In this document: positions 55,766 through 64,000 of the stretch, piece after piece
Layout of the letters: each line of letters starts with the position of its first letter
Position numbering within the stretch: position 1 is the stretch's first letter
Assembly: GCA_030697165.1 (NCBI GenBank)
Contig: JAUYQQ010000009.1
Location: 124,001 to 188,000 of the forward strand
Direction: 5' to 3'
From: Acidobacteriota bacterium
GTDB lineage: Bacteria; Acidobacteriota; Vicinamibacteria; Vicinamibacterales; UBA2999
DNA: 64,000 nt
Position numbers and translations under genes: made by a program
The notes under the pieces: model-generated
The model's input: the letters and a program-made list of their open reading frames with translations, nothing else
Told to the model about the DNA's origin: nothing
The model's database searches: none

Positions 55766-56701
55766 ATGACACACAATTTCACGGCCCGGATCGCTCCTAT
55801 CCTGTGCGCCCTCCTGGTGCTGGCGTTCGCGCCCGCCGCCGTCGCGCAGACGACGATGATTAAAGGCAAGGTGGTGGACGCCAAGAACCAGCCGATGGTC
55901 GGCGTCGCCATCCTCATTGAGTCGATGACGGGCGCGCGCAAGCTCACGACCAAGACCGACCGGCGGGGCGAGTTCATCCAGTTGCTGACCGAAGGCGGCC
56001 AGTACCGGGTGACCGCGACCGACGAGAAGGTCGGTACCGCGCAGTCTGAACTGGCCGTCAAGTTGGGCCAGATGCGTGAACTCAGCCTGGTACTCGCCGC
56101 CGCGACCACCGCCAACAACGACGCCAAGGCCGCCGAGCTGAAGAAGGCGTTCGAAGATGGCGTGATCGCCAGCCGCGCCGGCAACCACGACGAGTCGATT
56201 GCCAGGTTCCAGGCCGCCTTCGACCTGTCCCCCGGCTGCTTCGATTGCCTGTTCAACATCGGCGTCGCGCAGCTGGCCAAGAAGGACGAGAAGGCGGCCG
56301 AGGCGGCGTGGACCAAGGCGCTCACGGTCAAGGCCGACTACACCGAAGCCATGAACGCGCTGTCGACCCTGTACAACAACCAGAAGCGCTTCGACGAAGC
56401 CGCCGCGATGAGCGCCAAGGCCGCCGCGGCCGGCGGCGGCGGCAACGCCGACGCCAGCTTCAACCAGGGCATCATCCTGTGGAACCAGGGCAAGATCGCC
56501 GAGGCCAAGGCCAAGTTCGAAGAGACGATCAAGGCCAGCCCCGAGCACGCCGACGCGCACTACCAGCTCGGCATGGCGCTCTTGAACGAAGGCAAGCTGC
56601 CCGACGCGGTGGCCGCCTTCGAGACTTACGTGAAGCTCGCCCCCGACGGCCAGTACGCCACGCAGGCCAAGGGGATGATCGCGCAGCTGAAGAAGCTGTA
56701 A
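55766..56701 (+). CDS. Secreted TPR protein with N-terminal carboxypeptidase-regulatory domain
   Basis: 311 residues. A signal peptide (ILCALLVLAFAPAAVAQ) is followed by a carboxypeptidase-regulatory-like beta-sandwich (about 30-105: IKGKVVDAKNQPMVGVAILI, TKTDRRGEFIQLL), then five or so TPRs (about 115-311: FNIGVAQLAKKDEKAAEAAW, NADASFNQGIILWNQGKIAEA, YQLGMALLNEGKLPDAVAAF). CFDCLFN has a Cys pair. Role: a periplasmic scaffold, otherwise unknown. TACACT is 20 bases upstream. Confidence 0.8.
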   Translation: MTHNFTARIAPILCALLVLAFAPAAVAQTTMIKGKVVDAKNQPMVGVAILIESMTGARKLTTKTDRRGEFIQLLTEGGQYRVTATDEKVGTAQSELAVKLGQMRELSLVLAAATTANNDAKAAELKKAFEDGVIASRAGNHDESIARFQAAFDLSPGCFDCLFNIGVAQLAKKDEKAAEAAWTKALTVKADYTEAMNALSTLYNNQKRFDEAAAMSAKAAAAGGGGNADASFNQGIILWNQGKIAEAKAKFEETIKASPEHADAHYQLGMALLNEGKLPDAVAAFETYVKLAPDGQYATQAKGMIAQLKKL

Positions 56702-56715
56702 GAAGTTAGAAGCGC

Positions 56716-57417
56716 GTGTACGAGCACATTCCCGGGCGCCTGGCTGAAGTCCGCCATCGAATTGCGGACGCGGCCGGGCGTGCCGGCCGCGCGCCGGATT
56801 CCGTCCGGCTGATCGCCGTTTCCAAGACCCACCCGATTGACGCCGTCAGGGCCGCCGCCGAGGCGGGGCAGATGGACTTTGGCGAGAACAAAGTCCAGGA
56901 AGCCCTGCAGAAGATCACCCAATCTGCCGATACCAGACTGCGGTGGCATCTCATCGGCCACCTGCAGTCGAACAAGGCGAAGAAGGCCGCGCCGGCCGTT
57001 CACGCCATCCACGCGATCGATAGCGCGGAGTTACTGCAGAAAGTTGACCAGGCGGCCGCGGCCGCCGGCCACTCGCTCGACGTCATGGTCCAGGTGGATC
57101 TGGCGCTCGAAGAGACGAAACACGGCGTCACGGTGGATCTGGTCCCCGGGATTTTCGCCGCCGCCGACAATTGCCGGGCTGCCAGCCTGGTGGGGCTGAT
57201 GCTCCTGCCCCCGTTGGCCGACAACCCGGAAGACGCACGGCCCTGGTTCGCCAGGCTGCGGGCGTTACGCGACCAGTTGGGCGAGAGCGGCGTGCCGCCG
57301 GCCCGGTTGCGCGAGTTGTCCATGGGCATGAGCCACGATTTCGCGGTGGCCATCGAAGAGGGCGCGACGATGGTGCGGGTTGGCACCGCGATCTTCGGCG
57401 CCAGGGATTACACATGA
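56716..57417 (+). CDS. yggS: YggS family PLP homeostasis protein
   Basis: 233 residues from GTG 56716. The PLP Lys lies in LIAVSKTHPIDAV (about residue 36), followed by FGENKVQEALQKI, RWHLIGHLQSNKAKKA and LSMGMSHDFAVAIEEGATMVRVGTAIFG (given in parts: LSMGMSHDF, GATMVRVGTAIFG), all family hallmarks. Role: binds PLP and regulates vitamin B6 and amino-acid pools. It overlaps the divIVA-like gene by the ATGA quartet and is part of a yggS-divIVA-yggU set. Confidence 0.94.
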   Translation: MYEHIPGRLAEVRHRIADAAGRAGRAPDSVRLIAVSKTHPIDAVRAAAEAGQMDFGENKVQEALQKITQSADTRLRWHLIGHLQSNKAKKAAPAVHAIHAIDSAELLQKVDQAAAAAGHSLDVMVQVDLALEETKHGVTVDLVPGIFAAADNCRAASLVGLMLLPPLADNPEDARPWFARLRALRDQLGESGVPPARLRELSMGMSHDFAVAIEEGATMVRVGTAIFGARDYT

Positions 57418-57980
57418 AAGTGACACCACTCGACCTTCGGCAGCAGCAGTTCAAGACCGTGATGCGCGGCTACGATCGCGGCGAGGTGCAGGCCTTCCTG
57501 CTCGAGGTCGCCGACGACTACGAGAACGCGCTGCGCGACAACGACAAGCTGCGCCAGGACGTGGCCAAGCTCGACGCCGTGCTCGGCGAACACCGCGGGC
57601 AGGAACGCAACCTGCGCAACACGCTGCTCACCGCCCAGAAGATGGGCGACGAGATCAAGGAGCACGCGCAGGCGGAGGCGGCGCTGATCGTGCGGGAGGC
57701 CGAAGGCCGTGCCGACATGCTGCTGCAGAAGTCGCAGACGCGGGTGGAGGACATCCAGCGGGAAATCGACGGCTTGCGCATGAAGCGGCGCGAAGTCGAA
57801 AACGACATCGAAGCGCTGGTCCGCACGCTCAACAGCACGCTTGAATTCATTCGCGACCAGGATACGCGGTCGCGCGAAGAGCGCGTGCTGCTCCACCGCC
57901 CGCGCGCCGTCGAGGCGGCGCCGGCGCCCGCGCCGCGGCCGGCGGAGGTCACGCCCAAGACCGACAGCCAGGTCGGCTAG
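57414..57980 (+). CDS. DivIVA domain protein
   Basis: 188 residues. The N-terminal 40 residues (VTPLDLRQQQFKTVMRGYDR, EVQAFLLEVADDYENAL) match the DivIVA/GpsB membrane-binding domain. A long coiled coil follows (about 40-150), then a Pro/Ala tail. Role in other phyla: recognises negatively curved membrane and organises division or polar growth. In Gram-positive bacteria divIVA lies beside yggS- and yggU-like genes; the same order is seen here in a diderm. ATG overlaps the yggS stop. Confidence 0.85.
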   Translation: MKVTPLDLRQQQFKTVMRGYDRGEVQAFLLEVADDYENALRDNDKLRQDVAKLDAVLGEHRGQERNLRNTLLTAQKMGDEIKEHAQAEAALIVREAEGRADMLLQKSQTRVEDIQREIDGLRMKRREVENDIEALVRTLNSTLEFIRDQDTRSREERVLLHRPRAVEAAPAPAPRPAEVTPKTDSQVG

Positions 57981-57999
57981 GCCACAGATTAACGCCGAT

Positions 58000-58284
58000 T
58001 TGCGCGGACAGGCTCCTAGCGGCCAGCTGCTCGACGTGCGCGTCGCACCACGCGCAGGCCGGAGCGGCATTGCCGGCGTGCGCGACGGGGCACTGCTGGT
58101 GCGCCTGGCGGCCGCGCCCGTGGACGGCGCCGCTAACGCCGAACTGATCGCCGTCCTGGCCGGCGCTCTTGACCTGCCCAAACGAAGCATCCGGATTGTG
58201 AGCGGCGACCGCTCGCGCGCCAAGCGCGTACACGTCGATGGCATGGACGCGGCCGCGGTGTTCTCGGCACTCGGGCTGTCCTGA
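58000..58284 (+). CDS. DUF167 (YggU) family protein
   Basis: 94 residues if TTG 58000 is the start; GTG 58036 is also possible. LLDVRVAPRAGRSGIAGVRD, VRLAAAPVDGAANAELIAVL and IRIVSGDRSRAKRVHVDG match the DUF167 fold throughout. Molecular function is not established. It follows divIVA after 19 bases that include a CACAGATTAACGCCGATT sequence known to me as a dispersed repeat, which probably displaced the native start. Confidence 0.85.
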   Translation: MRGQAPSGQLLDVRVAPRAGRSGIAGVRDGALLVRLAAAPVDGAANAELIAVLAGALDLPKRSIRIVSGDRSRAKRVHVDGMDAAAVFSALGLS

Positions 58285-58290
58285 GCGACA

Positions 58291-59541
58291 ATGGCCTCAA
58301 TGACGGCCGACTTTCTCATCCACGATGCCGACCTCGTGGCGACCTGCGCCGGACCCGGTCCGCGCGTCGGCGCGGCCCAGAACGACATTTCCGGCATTGC
58401 CCGCGGGTCGGTCGCCGGATTCGCTGGGCGCATGGTCTTTGTCGGCCCCGCCGACGAGTGCGATCGGGTCGTGACCCTCACGCCAACTGCGCAGGTGCTC
58501 GACGCGCGCGGCTGCACGGTGGTTCCCGGTTTCGTTGATCCCCATACCCATCTCGTGTTCGGCGGCGACCGGCGGGAGGAACTGCGCCGGCGGCTTGGTG
58601 GCGCCACCTATGCCGAGATCGCCGCCGACGGCGGTGGCATCGTCAAGACCGTGGCCGCGACCCGCGCGGCGAGCGAGCACGAACTGATCGAAGGCGGGCG
58701 GGCCCGGCTGGCCGAGATGCTGGCATTCGGGACGACGACCGCCGAGGCCAAGAGCGGCTACGGTCTCGACCTCGAGACCGAACTGCGAATGCTGCGGGCC
58801 ATCCGCGCGCTGGCCGCCGGTCAACCCATCGAGCTGACCGCCACGTTCATGGGCGCCCACGAGGTGCCGGTGGAGTATCGCGGCCGGCGCGCGGACTACG
58901 TGCGCCATGTCATCGACGACATGGTTCCCGCGGTGGCGCGTGAGGAACTGGCCGAGTGGTGCGATGTCTTCTGCGAGACCGGCGTCTTCACGCCGGAAGA
59001 ATCACAGGCGATTCTCGAAGCGGGTGTTCGCCACGGGCTCAAGCCGCGCATTCATGCCGACGAACTGGGCCTGAGCGGCGGCGCCGCGGTGGCCGCGATC
59101 GTCGGGGCGCGATCAGCCGATCACCTCATCTTCGTGGACGAACCCCACGCCCGGCGCCTGGCCGAGCGCGGCGTGGTCGCCACCTTGCTGCCGGCGGCGG
59201 CGTTCTTCCTGAAACTGGGCCGCTTCGCGCCGGCGCGCATGCTGATCGATCAGGGAGTCGCCGTGGCCCTCGCCACCGACCTCAACCCGGGCGGCGGTTT
59301 CACCACGTCGATGCCGTTCGTGATGTCGCTCGCCTGCTTCGGGATGAACCTGACCCTCGAAGAGGCGCTGGTGGCAGCGACGATCAACGCCGCCGCCTCG
59401 ATCGATCGAGCCGACACCATCGGCAGCCTCGAGCCGGGCAAGCAGCTGGACGCCGTCATCGTGCAGGGCGCGCTGGCGGACCTGATCCGCGTCGGCGCGC
59501 CGGTGATCCGCCAGGTCGTCAAACGCGGGAGAATGGTCTGA
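58291..59541 (+). CDS. hutI: Imidazolonepropionase
   Basis: 416 residues, amidohydrolase fold. VPGFVDPHTHLVFGGDRREE (metal His pair), TTAEAKSGYGLDLETELRML, FMGAHEVPVEY, HADELGLSGGA and LATDLNPGGGFTTSMP are all HutI signatures. Role: opens imidazolone propionate to formiminoglutamate in histidine degradation. Stop and start overlap by one base with the next gene, a cyclodeaminase-like protein, consistent with the pathway. hutH and hutU are not in this window. Confidence 0.95.
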   Translation: MASMTADFLIHDADLVATCAGPGPRVGAAQNDISGIARGSVAGFAGRMVFVGPADECDRVVTLTPTAQVLDARGCTVVPGFVDPHTHLVFGGDRREELRRRLGGATYAEIAADGGGIVKTVAATRAASEHELIEGGRARLAEMLAFGTTTAEAKSGYGLDLETELRMLRAIRALAAGQPIELTATFMGAHEVPVEYRGRRADYVRHVIDDMVPAVAREELAEWCDVFCETGVFTPEESQAILEAGVRHGLKPRIHADELGLSGGAAVAAIVGARSADHLIFVDEPHARRLAERGVVATLLPAAAFFLKLGRFAPARMLIDQGVAVALATDLNPGGGFTTSMPFVMSLACFGMNLTLEEALVAATINAAASIDRADTIGSLEPGKQLDAVIVQGALADLIRVGAPVIRQVVKRGRMV

Positions 59542-60158
59542 TGAAGTTCGCTGAGATGACGATGGCGGGGTTCCTGGAGGCGTTGGCCAGTCCCGACCCG
59601 ACACCTGGCGGCGGCACGGCGGCGGCCATGGCCGGCGCCATGGGCACAGGGTTGCTCGTCATGGTGACCGGCCTCGCGAAGTCCAACACCAACAGCGACG
59701 CCGAGAAGGCCGCCCTGGCGGTGGCCAGGCAGGCACTGCAACCGCTCATTCCCGCGCTGACCGAACTGGCCGATGCTGACGCGGCCGCCTTCGATCTGGT
59801 GATGAATGCCTATCGGCTGCCCAAGGCCACTGACGATGACAAGGCCGCGCGATCGGCGGCGATCCAGGCAGCGCTGCAAGGCGCCACGACCGTGCCCCTG
59901 CAGACCTTGCGGGCGTGCGCCGCCGCGATGGCGCACGCTGACACGGTGGCCGCCAGCGGCAACCGCTCGGCAGTGAGCGACGTGGGCGTGGCGATTGGGT
60001 TACTCGAGGCGGCAGCCGCTGGCGCCGAGGCCAACGTGCGCATCAACCTTGCCAGCGTGCGCGACCTGAAGTTCACGTCGGCGGCCAGCGACGAAACCGG
60101 CCGGCTGATCTCGGAGGTCAACCGCCAGGCCGCGGCCGCGCGGCTCCGCCTGGTTTAG
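59541..60158 (+). CDS. Cyclodeaminase/cyclohydrolase family protein (FTCD C-terminal domain)
   Basis: 205 residues. SPDPTPGGGTAAAMAGAMGT (about 17-36) is the family motif, followed by an all-helical domain and SDVGVAIGLLEAAAAGAEAN with NVRINLASVRD near the end. Role: formimidoyl-THF cyclodeaminase or methenyl-THF cyclohydrolase (FchA). Being coupled to hutI, it probably handles the one-carbon unit released from formiminoglutamate. The formiminotransferase half is not fused or adjacent. Confidence 0.92.
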   Translation: MKFAEMTMAGFLEALASPDPTPGGGTAAAMAGAMGTGLLVMVTGLAKSNTNSDAEKAALAVARQALQPLIPALTELADADAAAFDLVMNAYRLPKATDDDKAARSAAIQAALQGATTVPLQTLRACAAAMAHADTVAASGNRSAVSDVGVAIGLLEAAAAGAEANVRINLASVRDLKFTSAASDETGRLISEVNRQAAAARLRLV

Positions 60159-60502
60159 CGTCGCCGCTGGGTCAGCAGCCGGACCGACGCGCTCGGCGAA
60201 AACGTGATCGGCTGCGTGATGATGCCGGGGAGAAACGCCACGTCCGTGCTGTAGGTGACGTCAACAATGCGGTCCGAGGCACGCTCGCTGATGGCGATGT
60301 TGTCGGCCTCCACCGGCAGGCCATACTCATCGGCGAGCGACATCACCTGCTGAACCAGCTCATCATCGGTGGCATTGGGCGCGAACAGCAGGGCCTGCTC
60401 CACGGCGTCCTGAAACTGGTAATTGGACAGGGTGGCGCGCGCGCCCTGGAACGCGGCGGTCAGCAGCGCGAAAGCCAGAACCAGCTTGATGATCGTTGTC
60501 AT
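60155..60502 (-). CDS. Small single-pass membrane protein, DUF4845-like by position
   Basis: 115 residues: an N-terminal transmembrane or signal segment (IIKLVLAFALLTAAFQGAR) and a small extracytoplasmic domain with DELVQQVMSLADEYGLPVEA and RIVDVTYSTDVAFLPGI. In other bacteria a DUF4845 gene sits beside lepB; this one lies downstream of lepA-lepB on the same strand, and the pattern is compatible, but I am not certain of family membership. The stop overlaps the convergent cyclodeaminase gene by 4 bases. Confidence 0.7.
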   Translation of the reverse strand: MTTIIKLVLAFALLTAAFQGARATLSNYQFQDAVEQALLFAPNATDDELVQQVMSLADEYGLPVEADNIAISERASDRIVDVTYSTDVAFLPGIITQPITFSPSASVRLLTQRRR

Positions 60503-60559
60503 TCAGCCATAGGGCGCGCGGGGGGACGTCCGGCGCCTGGGGACATCATACGCCTTCGG

Positions 60560-60686
60560 GAGTTGAAAGTTGAAGAGTTGAAAGTTGGTAGTTGCAGTTG
60601 CAAAGTTTAAGTTGCAGTTTCAGTCCTGAACTTGCAACTTTCAACTGCAACTACCAACTTTCAACTTCTCAACTTTCAACTTCTTT
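60560..60686. repeat. Long inverted repeat made of TTGAAAGTTG units
   Basis: Left arm from 60560 (AGTTGAAAGTTGAAGAGTTG onward) and right arm ending at 60686 are inverse complements over about 55 bases with small indels. Each arm is built from TTGAAAGTTG and GTAGTTGCAGTTG blocks. It fills the gap after lepB and abuts the lepB stop. Confidence 0.8.
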
Positions 60687-60687
60687 C

Positions 60688-61341
60688 CTAGTGGATCTGG
60701 TGCAACAACCGGTCCCAGCGCACGCCCAGAAACGACTCGGGCGCCGACCCATCGTCGGGGGTGTCGAACGACCAGTAGATGAACAGCGCGCGGCCCTTCA
60801 CGTACGACGCCGGCAGGAACCCCCAGAAGCGGCTGTCCTGCGAGTCGTCGCGGTTGTCGCCCATCATGAAGTAATGCCCCTGGGGTACCGTCACCGGGCC
60901 GTACTGGCGGCGCAGGTCAAAGCCGTCGACCTGCCCCTCGCCCATCGGCGCAAACAGGTAATGGGCGTAGGGCTCGATCAAGGGCATGCCGTTGATGTGA
61001 ATGGTCTGGTTCTTCAGCTCGAGGGCGTCGCCGGGCAAACCGACGACGCGCTTGATGAAGTCGCGCTCCGGCTCCTCCGGGAACTTGAAGACGACGACGT
61101 CGCCGCGCTCGATCGGCCGCATCGGCAGCAGGGCGCGTTCGAGCGGGCTGGCGGTGGGGGCGAAGATGAACTTGTTCACCAACAGGTGGTCGCCCACCAG
61201 CAGGTTGGGCTTCATGGACCCGGTCGGGATCTTGAAGGCCTGGAACACGAACGTGCGGACGAACAGCGCCAGGATGACAGCGACGACAATCGACTCGAAG
61301 TACTCGCGCGCCGTCGATTTCTGGAACGTCGCCTCGGCCAT
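60688..61341 (-). CDS. lepB: Signal peptidase I
   Basis: 217 residues from ATG 61341. A transmembrane helix (SIVVAVILALFVRTFVFQAF) leads to KIPTGSMKPNLLVGDHLLVN with the catalytic Ser, then RDFIKRVVGLPGDALEL with the catalytic Lys, and YFMMGDNRDDSQDSRFWGFL (box E). Role: removes signal peptides at the outer face of the inner membrane. It follows lepA by 2 bases, the standard lepA-lepB order. An ORF extension further upstream overlaps lepA and is rejected. Confidence 0.96.
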   Translation of the reverse strand: MAEATFQKSTAREYFESIVVAVILALFVRTFVFQAFKIPTGSMKPNLLVGDHLLVNKFIFAPTASPLERALLPMRPIERGDVVVFKFPEEPERDFIKRVVGLPGDALELKNQTIHINGMPLIEPYAHYLFAPMGEGQVDGFDLRRQYGPVTVPQGHYFMMGDNRDDSQDSRFWGFLPASYVKGRALFIYWSFDTPDDGSAPESFLGVRWDRLLHQIH

Positions 61342-61343
61342 GG

Positions 61344-63146
<1,803 letters not shown>

Positions 63147-63167
63147 GGACTATTTCGTTCCTGCGAT

Positions 63168-63190
63168 GTGGCGTCCGGCTTCAGCCGGAC
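63168..63190. repeat. REP-like palindrome, GTGG foot
   Basis: GTGG (63168-63171), C, stem GTCCGGCT/AGCCGGAC with loop TC. In the divergent lepA/protease gap, foot on the plus strand. Confidence 0.75.
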
Positions 63191-63213
63191 CATGAGCGGC
63201 AGGCAATCCTGAC

Positions 63214-63219
63214 TATTAT
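63214..63219 (+). promoter_or_regulatory. Candidate -10 box of the protease gene
   Basis: TATTAT five bases before ATG 63225, again consistent with a leaderless message. Confidence 0.45.
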
Positions 63220-63224
63220 GACCC

Positions 63225-64000
63225 ATGCCTGACCCCGGGCCGGGTTTGAGCCGGCTCTGCCCTGCGTGCGGCCGCCGCGTCCCCCGGTCGGTAGCTCTCT
63301 GCCGGTGCGGGGCGGGCCTGCCCGCCCTGGACGACGGCCCTCCCGAGGCCCAGGACCCGCCCACCAGGGGCCTGACGGCCATGAACCTGGCCGCCGGCCT
63401 GCTGCTTCTCGCCGCCGTGGCCGCGACCGGTTACTGGTCGTTCACGCGTCCACCCGCCGCCGCGCCGCAGGGGCCGGCAGCCCGGCGAGGCGTCGCCGAG
63501 GGTGGATTCCTGCCGCTCCCTGCGACCAACGGCCCACCCCTTCTGTTCGGCGAACGCGGGAACGTACCGGCGAATGCCGACAACCGCGCGCCCGAGGCCG
63601 ACCCATTGCCGCCTGTGGCCGAGCCTGAGGCGGCCACCCCGCTGGAGGATGTGGTCGGCCGGGTCCTGCCCGCCGTGGTGCTCGTCGAAACCTCGTCGGG
63701 GCGAGGCAGCGGATTCTACGTGCGACCCGACACCCTCATCACCAACCTCCACGTCGTCAAGAGCGATGGCTTTGTGAAGCTGCGGCGCACCGACGGCACC
63801 ACGGTCACGGCTCGCGTCGACCTGAGGTCGCCGGCGCACGATCTTGCCATCCTGAGGGTGACGGCACCGGCCGCCGACCAGGTGGTCATTGACATGGGCA
63901 CCGCCGACACGCTTCGCCCCGGGCAGGAGGTCATCAACATCGGCTCACCGTTCGGCACCCTCCGGAACAGCGTTACCCGGGGCATCGTGAGCGGGATCCG
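63225..64000 (+). CDS. Membrane-anchored trypsin-like (DegP-type) serine protease, C-terminus cut by window edge
   Basis: 258 residues are visible from ATG 63225. The N-terminus has a zinc-ribbon-like pair (LCPACGRRVPR, LCRCGAG), then a transmembrane helix (AAGLLLLAAVAATGYWSF, about 55-72), a Pro/Ala linker and a trypsin-like domain from about residue 140: SGRGSGFYVRPDTLITNLHVV with the catalytic His, and SPAHDLAILRV with the catalytic Asp. The Ser (GNSGGP) would lie past the window end. Role: probable periplasmic quality-control or signalling protease; the cytoplasmic ribbon is unusual for DegP and may report on cytoplasmic state. Confidence 0.85.
   Translation, partial: MPDPGPGLSRLCPACGRRVPRSVALCRCGAGLPALDDGPPEAQDPPTRGLTAMNLAAGLLLLAAVAATGYWSFTRPPAAAPQGPAARRGVAEGGFLPLPATNGPPLLFGERGNVPANADNRAPEADPLPPVAEPEAATPLEDVVGRVLPAVVLVETSSGRGSGFYVRPDTLITNLHVVKSDGFVKLRRTDGTTVTARVDLRSPAHDLAILRVTAPAADQVVIDMGTADTLRPGQEVINIGSPFGTLRNSVTRGIVSGI

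Noticed and set aside
58291-60158. Complete hut operon
   Set aside because: Only hutI and a cyclodeaminase-like gene are present; hutH and hutU are absent here.

Overview
The window looks like chromosome of a GC-rich, diderm, heterotrophic bacterium, most likely an Acidobacteriota of the Vicinamibacteria type. This rests on gene content and style, not on a search: LptD and a full TonB/ExbB/ExbD set show an outer membrane, there is a large Oar-like TonB-dependent receptor with an N-terminal carboxypeptidase-regulatory domain, a Ser/Thr kinase fused to TPRs, and many short palindromic repeats whose in-frame translations (SGFSRT, VRLKPDTT, AKATADRS, SLGEGGSS) I associate with that group. No rRNA, tRNA, CRISPR array, prophage or transposase gene was seen.

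Layout. 1-3171 (minus): the tail of a transglutaminase-like protein and a tonB-exbB-exbD-exbD energising operon. 3572-11504 (minus): a tight seven-gene run tgt-yajC-secD-secF-uppP-DUF502-hppA (tRNA modification, protein export, lipid-carrier recycling and a membrane pyrophosphatase). 11573-13848 (plus): ddl and a TPR protein. 13890-14510: a 620-base gap with a good promoter, two tiny Lys/Ala peptide genes and a clear terminator. 14510-17706 (minus): a HEAT-cyclophilin lipoprotein and an enolase-superfamily enzyme. 17733-25902 (plus): deoxynucleoside kinase, accD, folC, lptD, rfbB, an Rmd-like reductase and a radical SAM protein. 25840-38468: M20 peptidase, thiC with a TPP riboswitch, kinase-TPR protein, M1 peptidase, hrpB, M23 peptidase and a tandem bL12-like membrane protein. 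38484-39300: a truncated hydrolase next to four palindromic repeats. 39310-50478: an M28 peptidase, a thioredoxin-like protein, and a minus-strand cluster of two monohaem cytochrome-PHM-type copper monooxygenase fusions, a redoxin, a TonB-dependent receptor and a secreted protein. 50632-64000: rlmI-like methyltransferase, rpiB, glyA, DinG-type helicase, TPR protein, yggS-divIVA-yggU, hutI-fchA, a small membrane protein, lepB, lepA and the start of a trypsin-like protease.

Three themes stand out. (1) REP-like palindromes with GTAG, GGAG or GTGG at the foot of the stem are scattered everywhere, including inside coding regions where they supply signal-peptide residues, internal insertions or stop codons; a related repeat appears to sit inside the TPP riboswitch. 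(2) Many genes seem to be leaderless, with a -10 box 5-10 bases before the start codon, and some divergent pairs share overlapping -10 boxes. (3) The cytochrome-PHM cluster and the twin Lys/Ala micropeptides are the best candidates for little-described biology. Functions are assigned from motifs read by eye; no database search was run.
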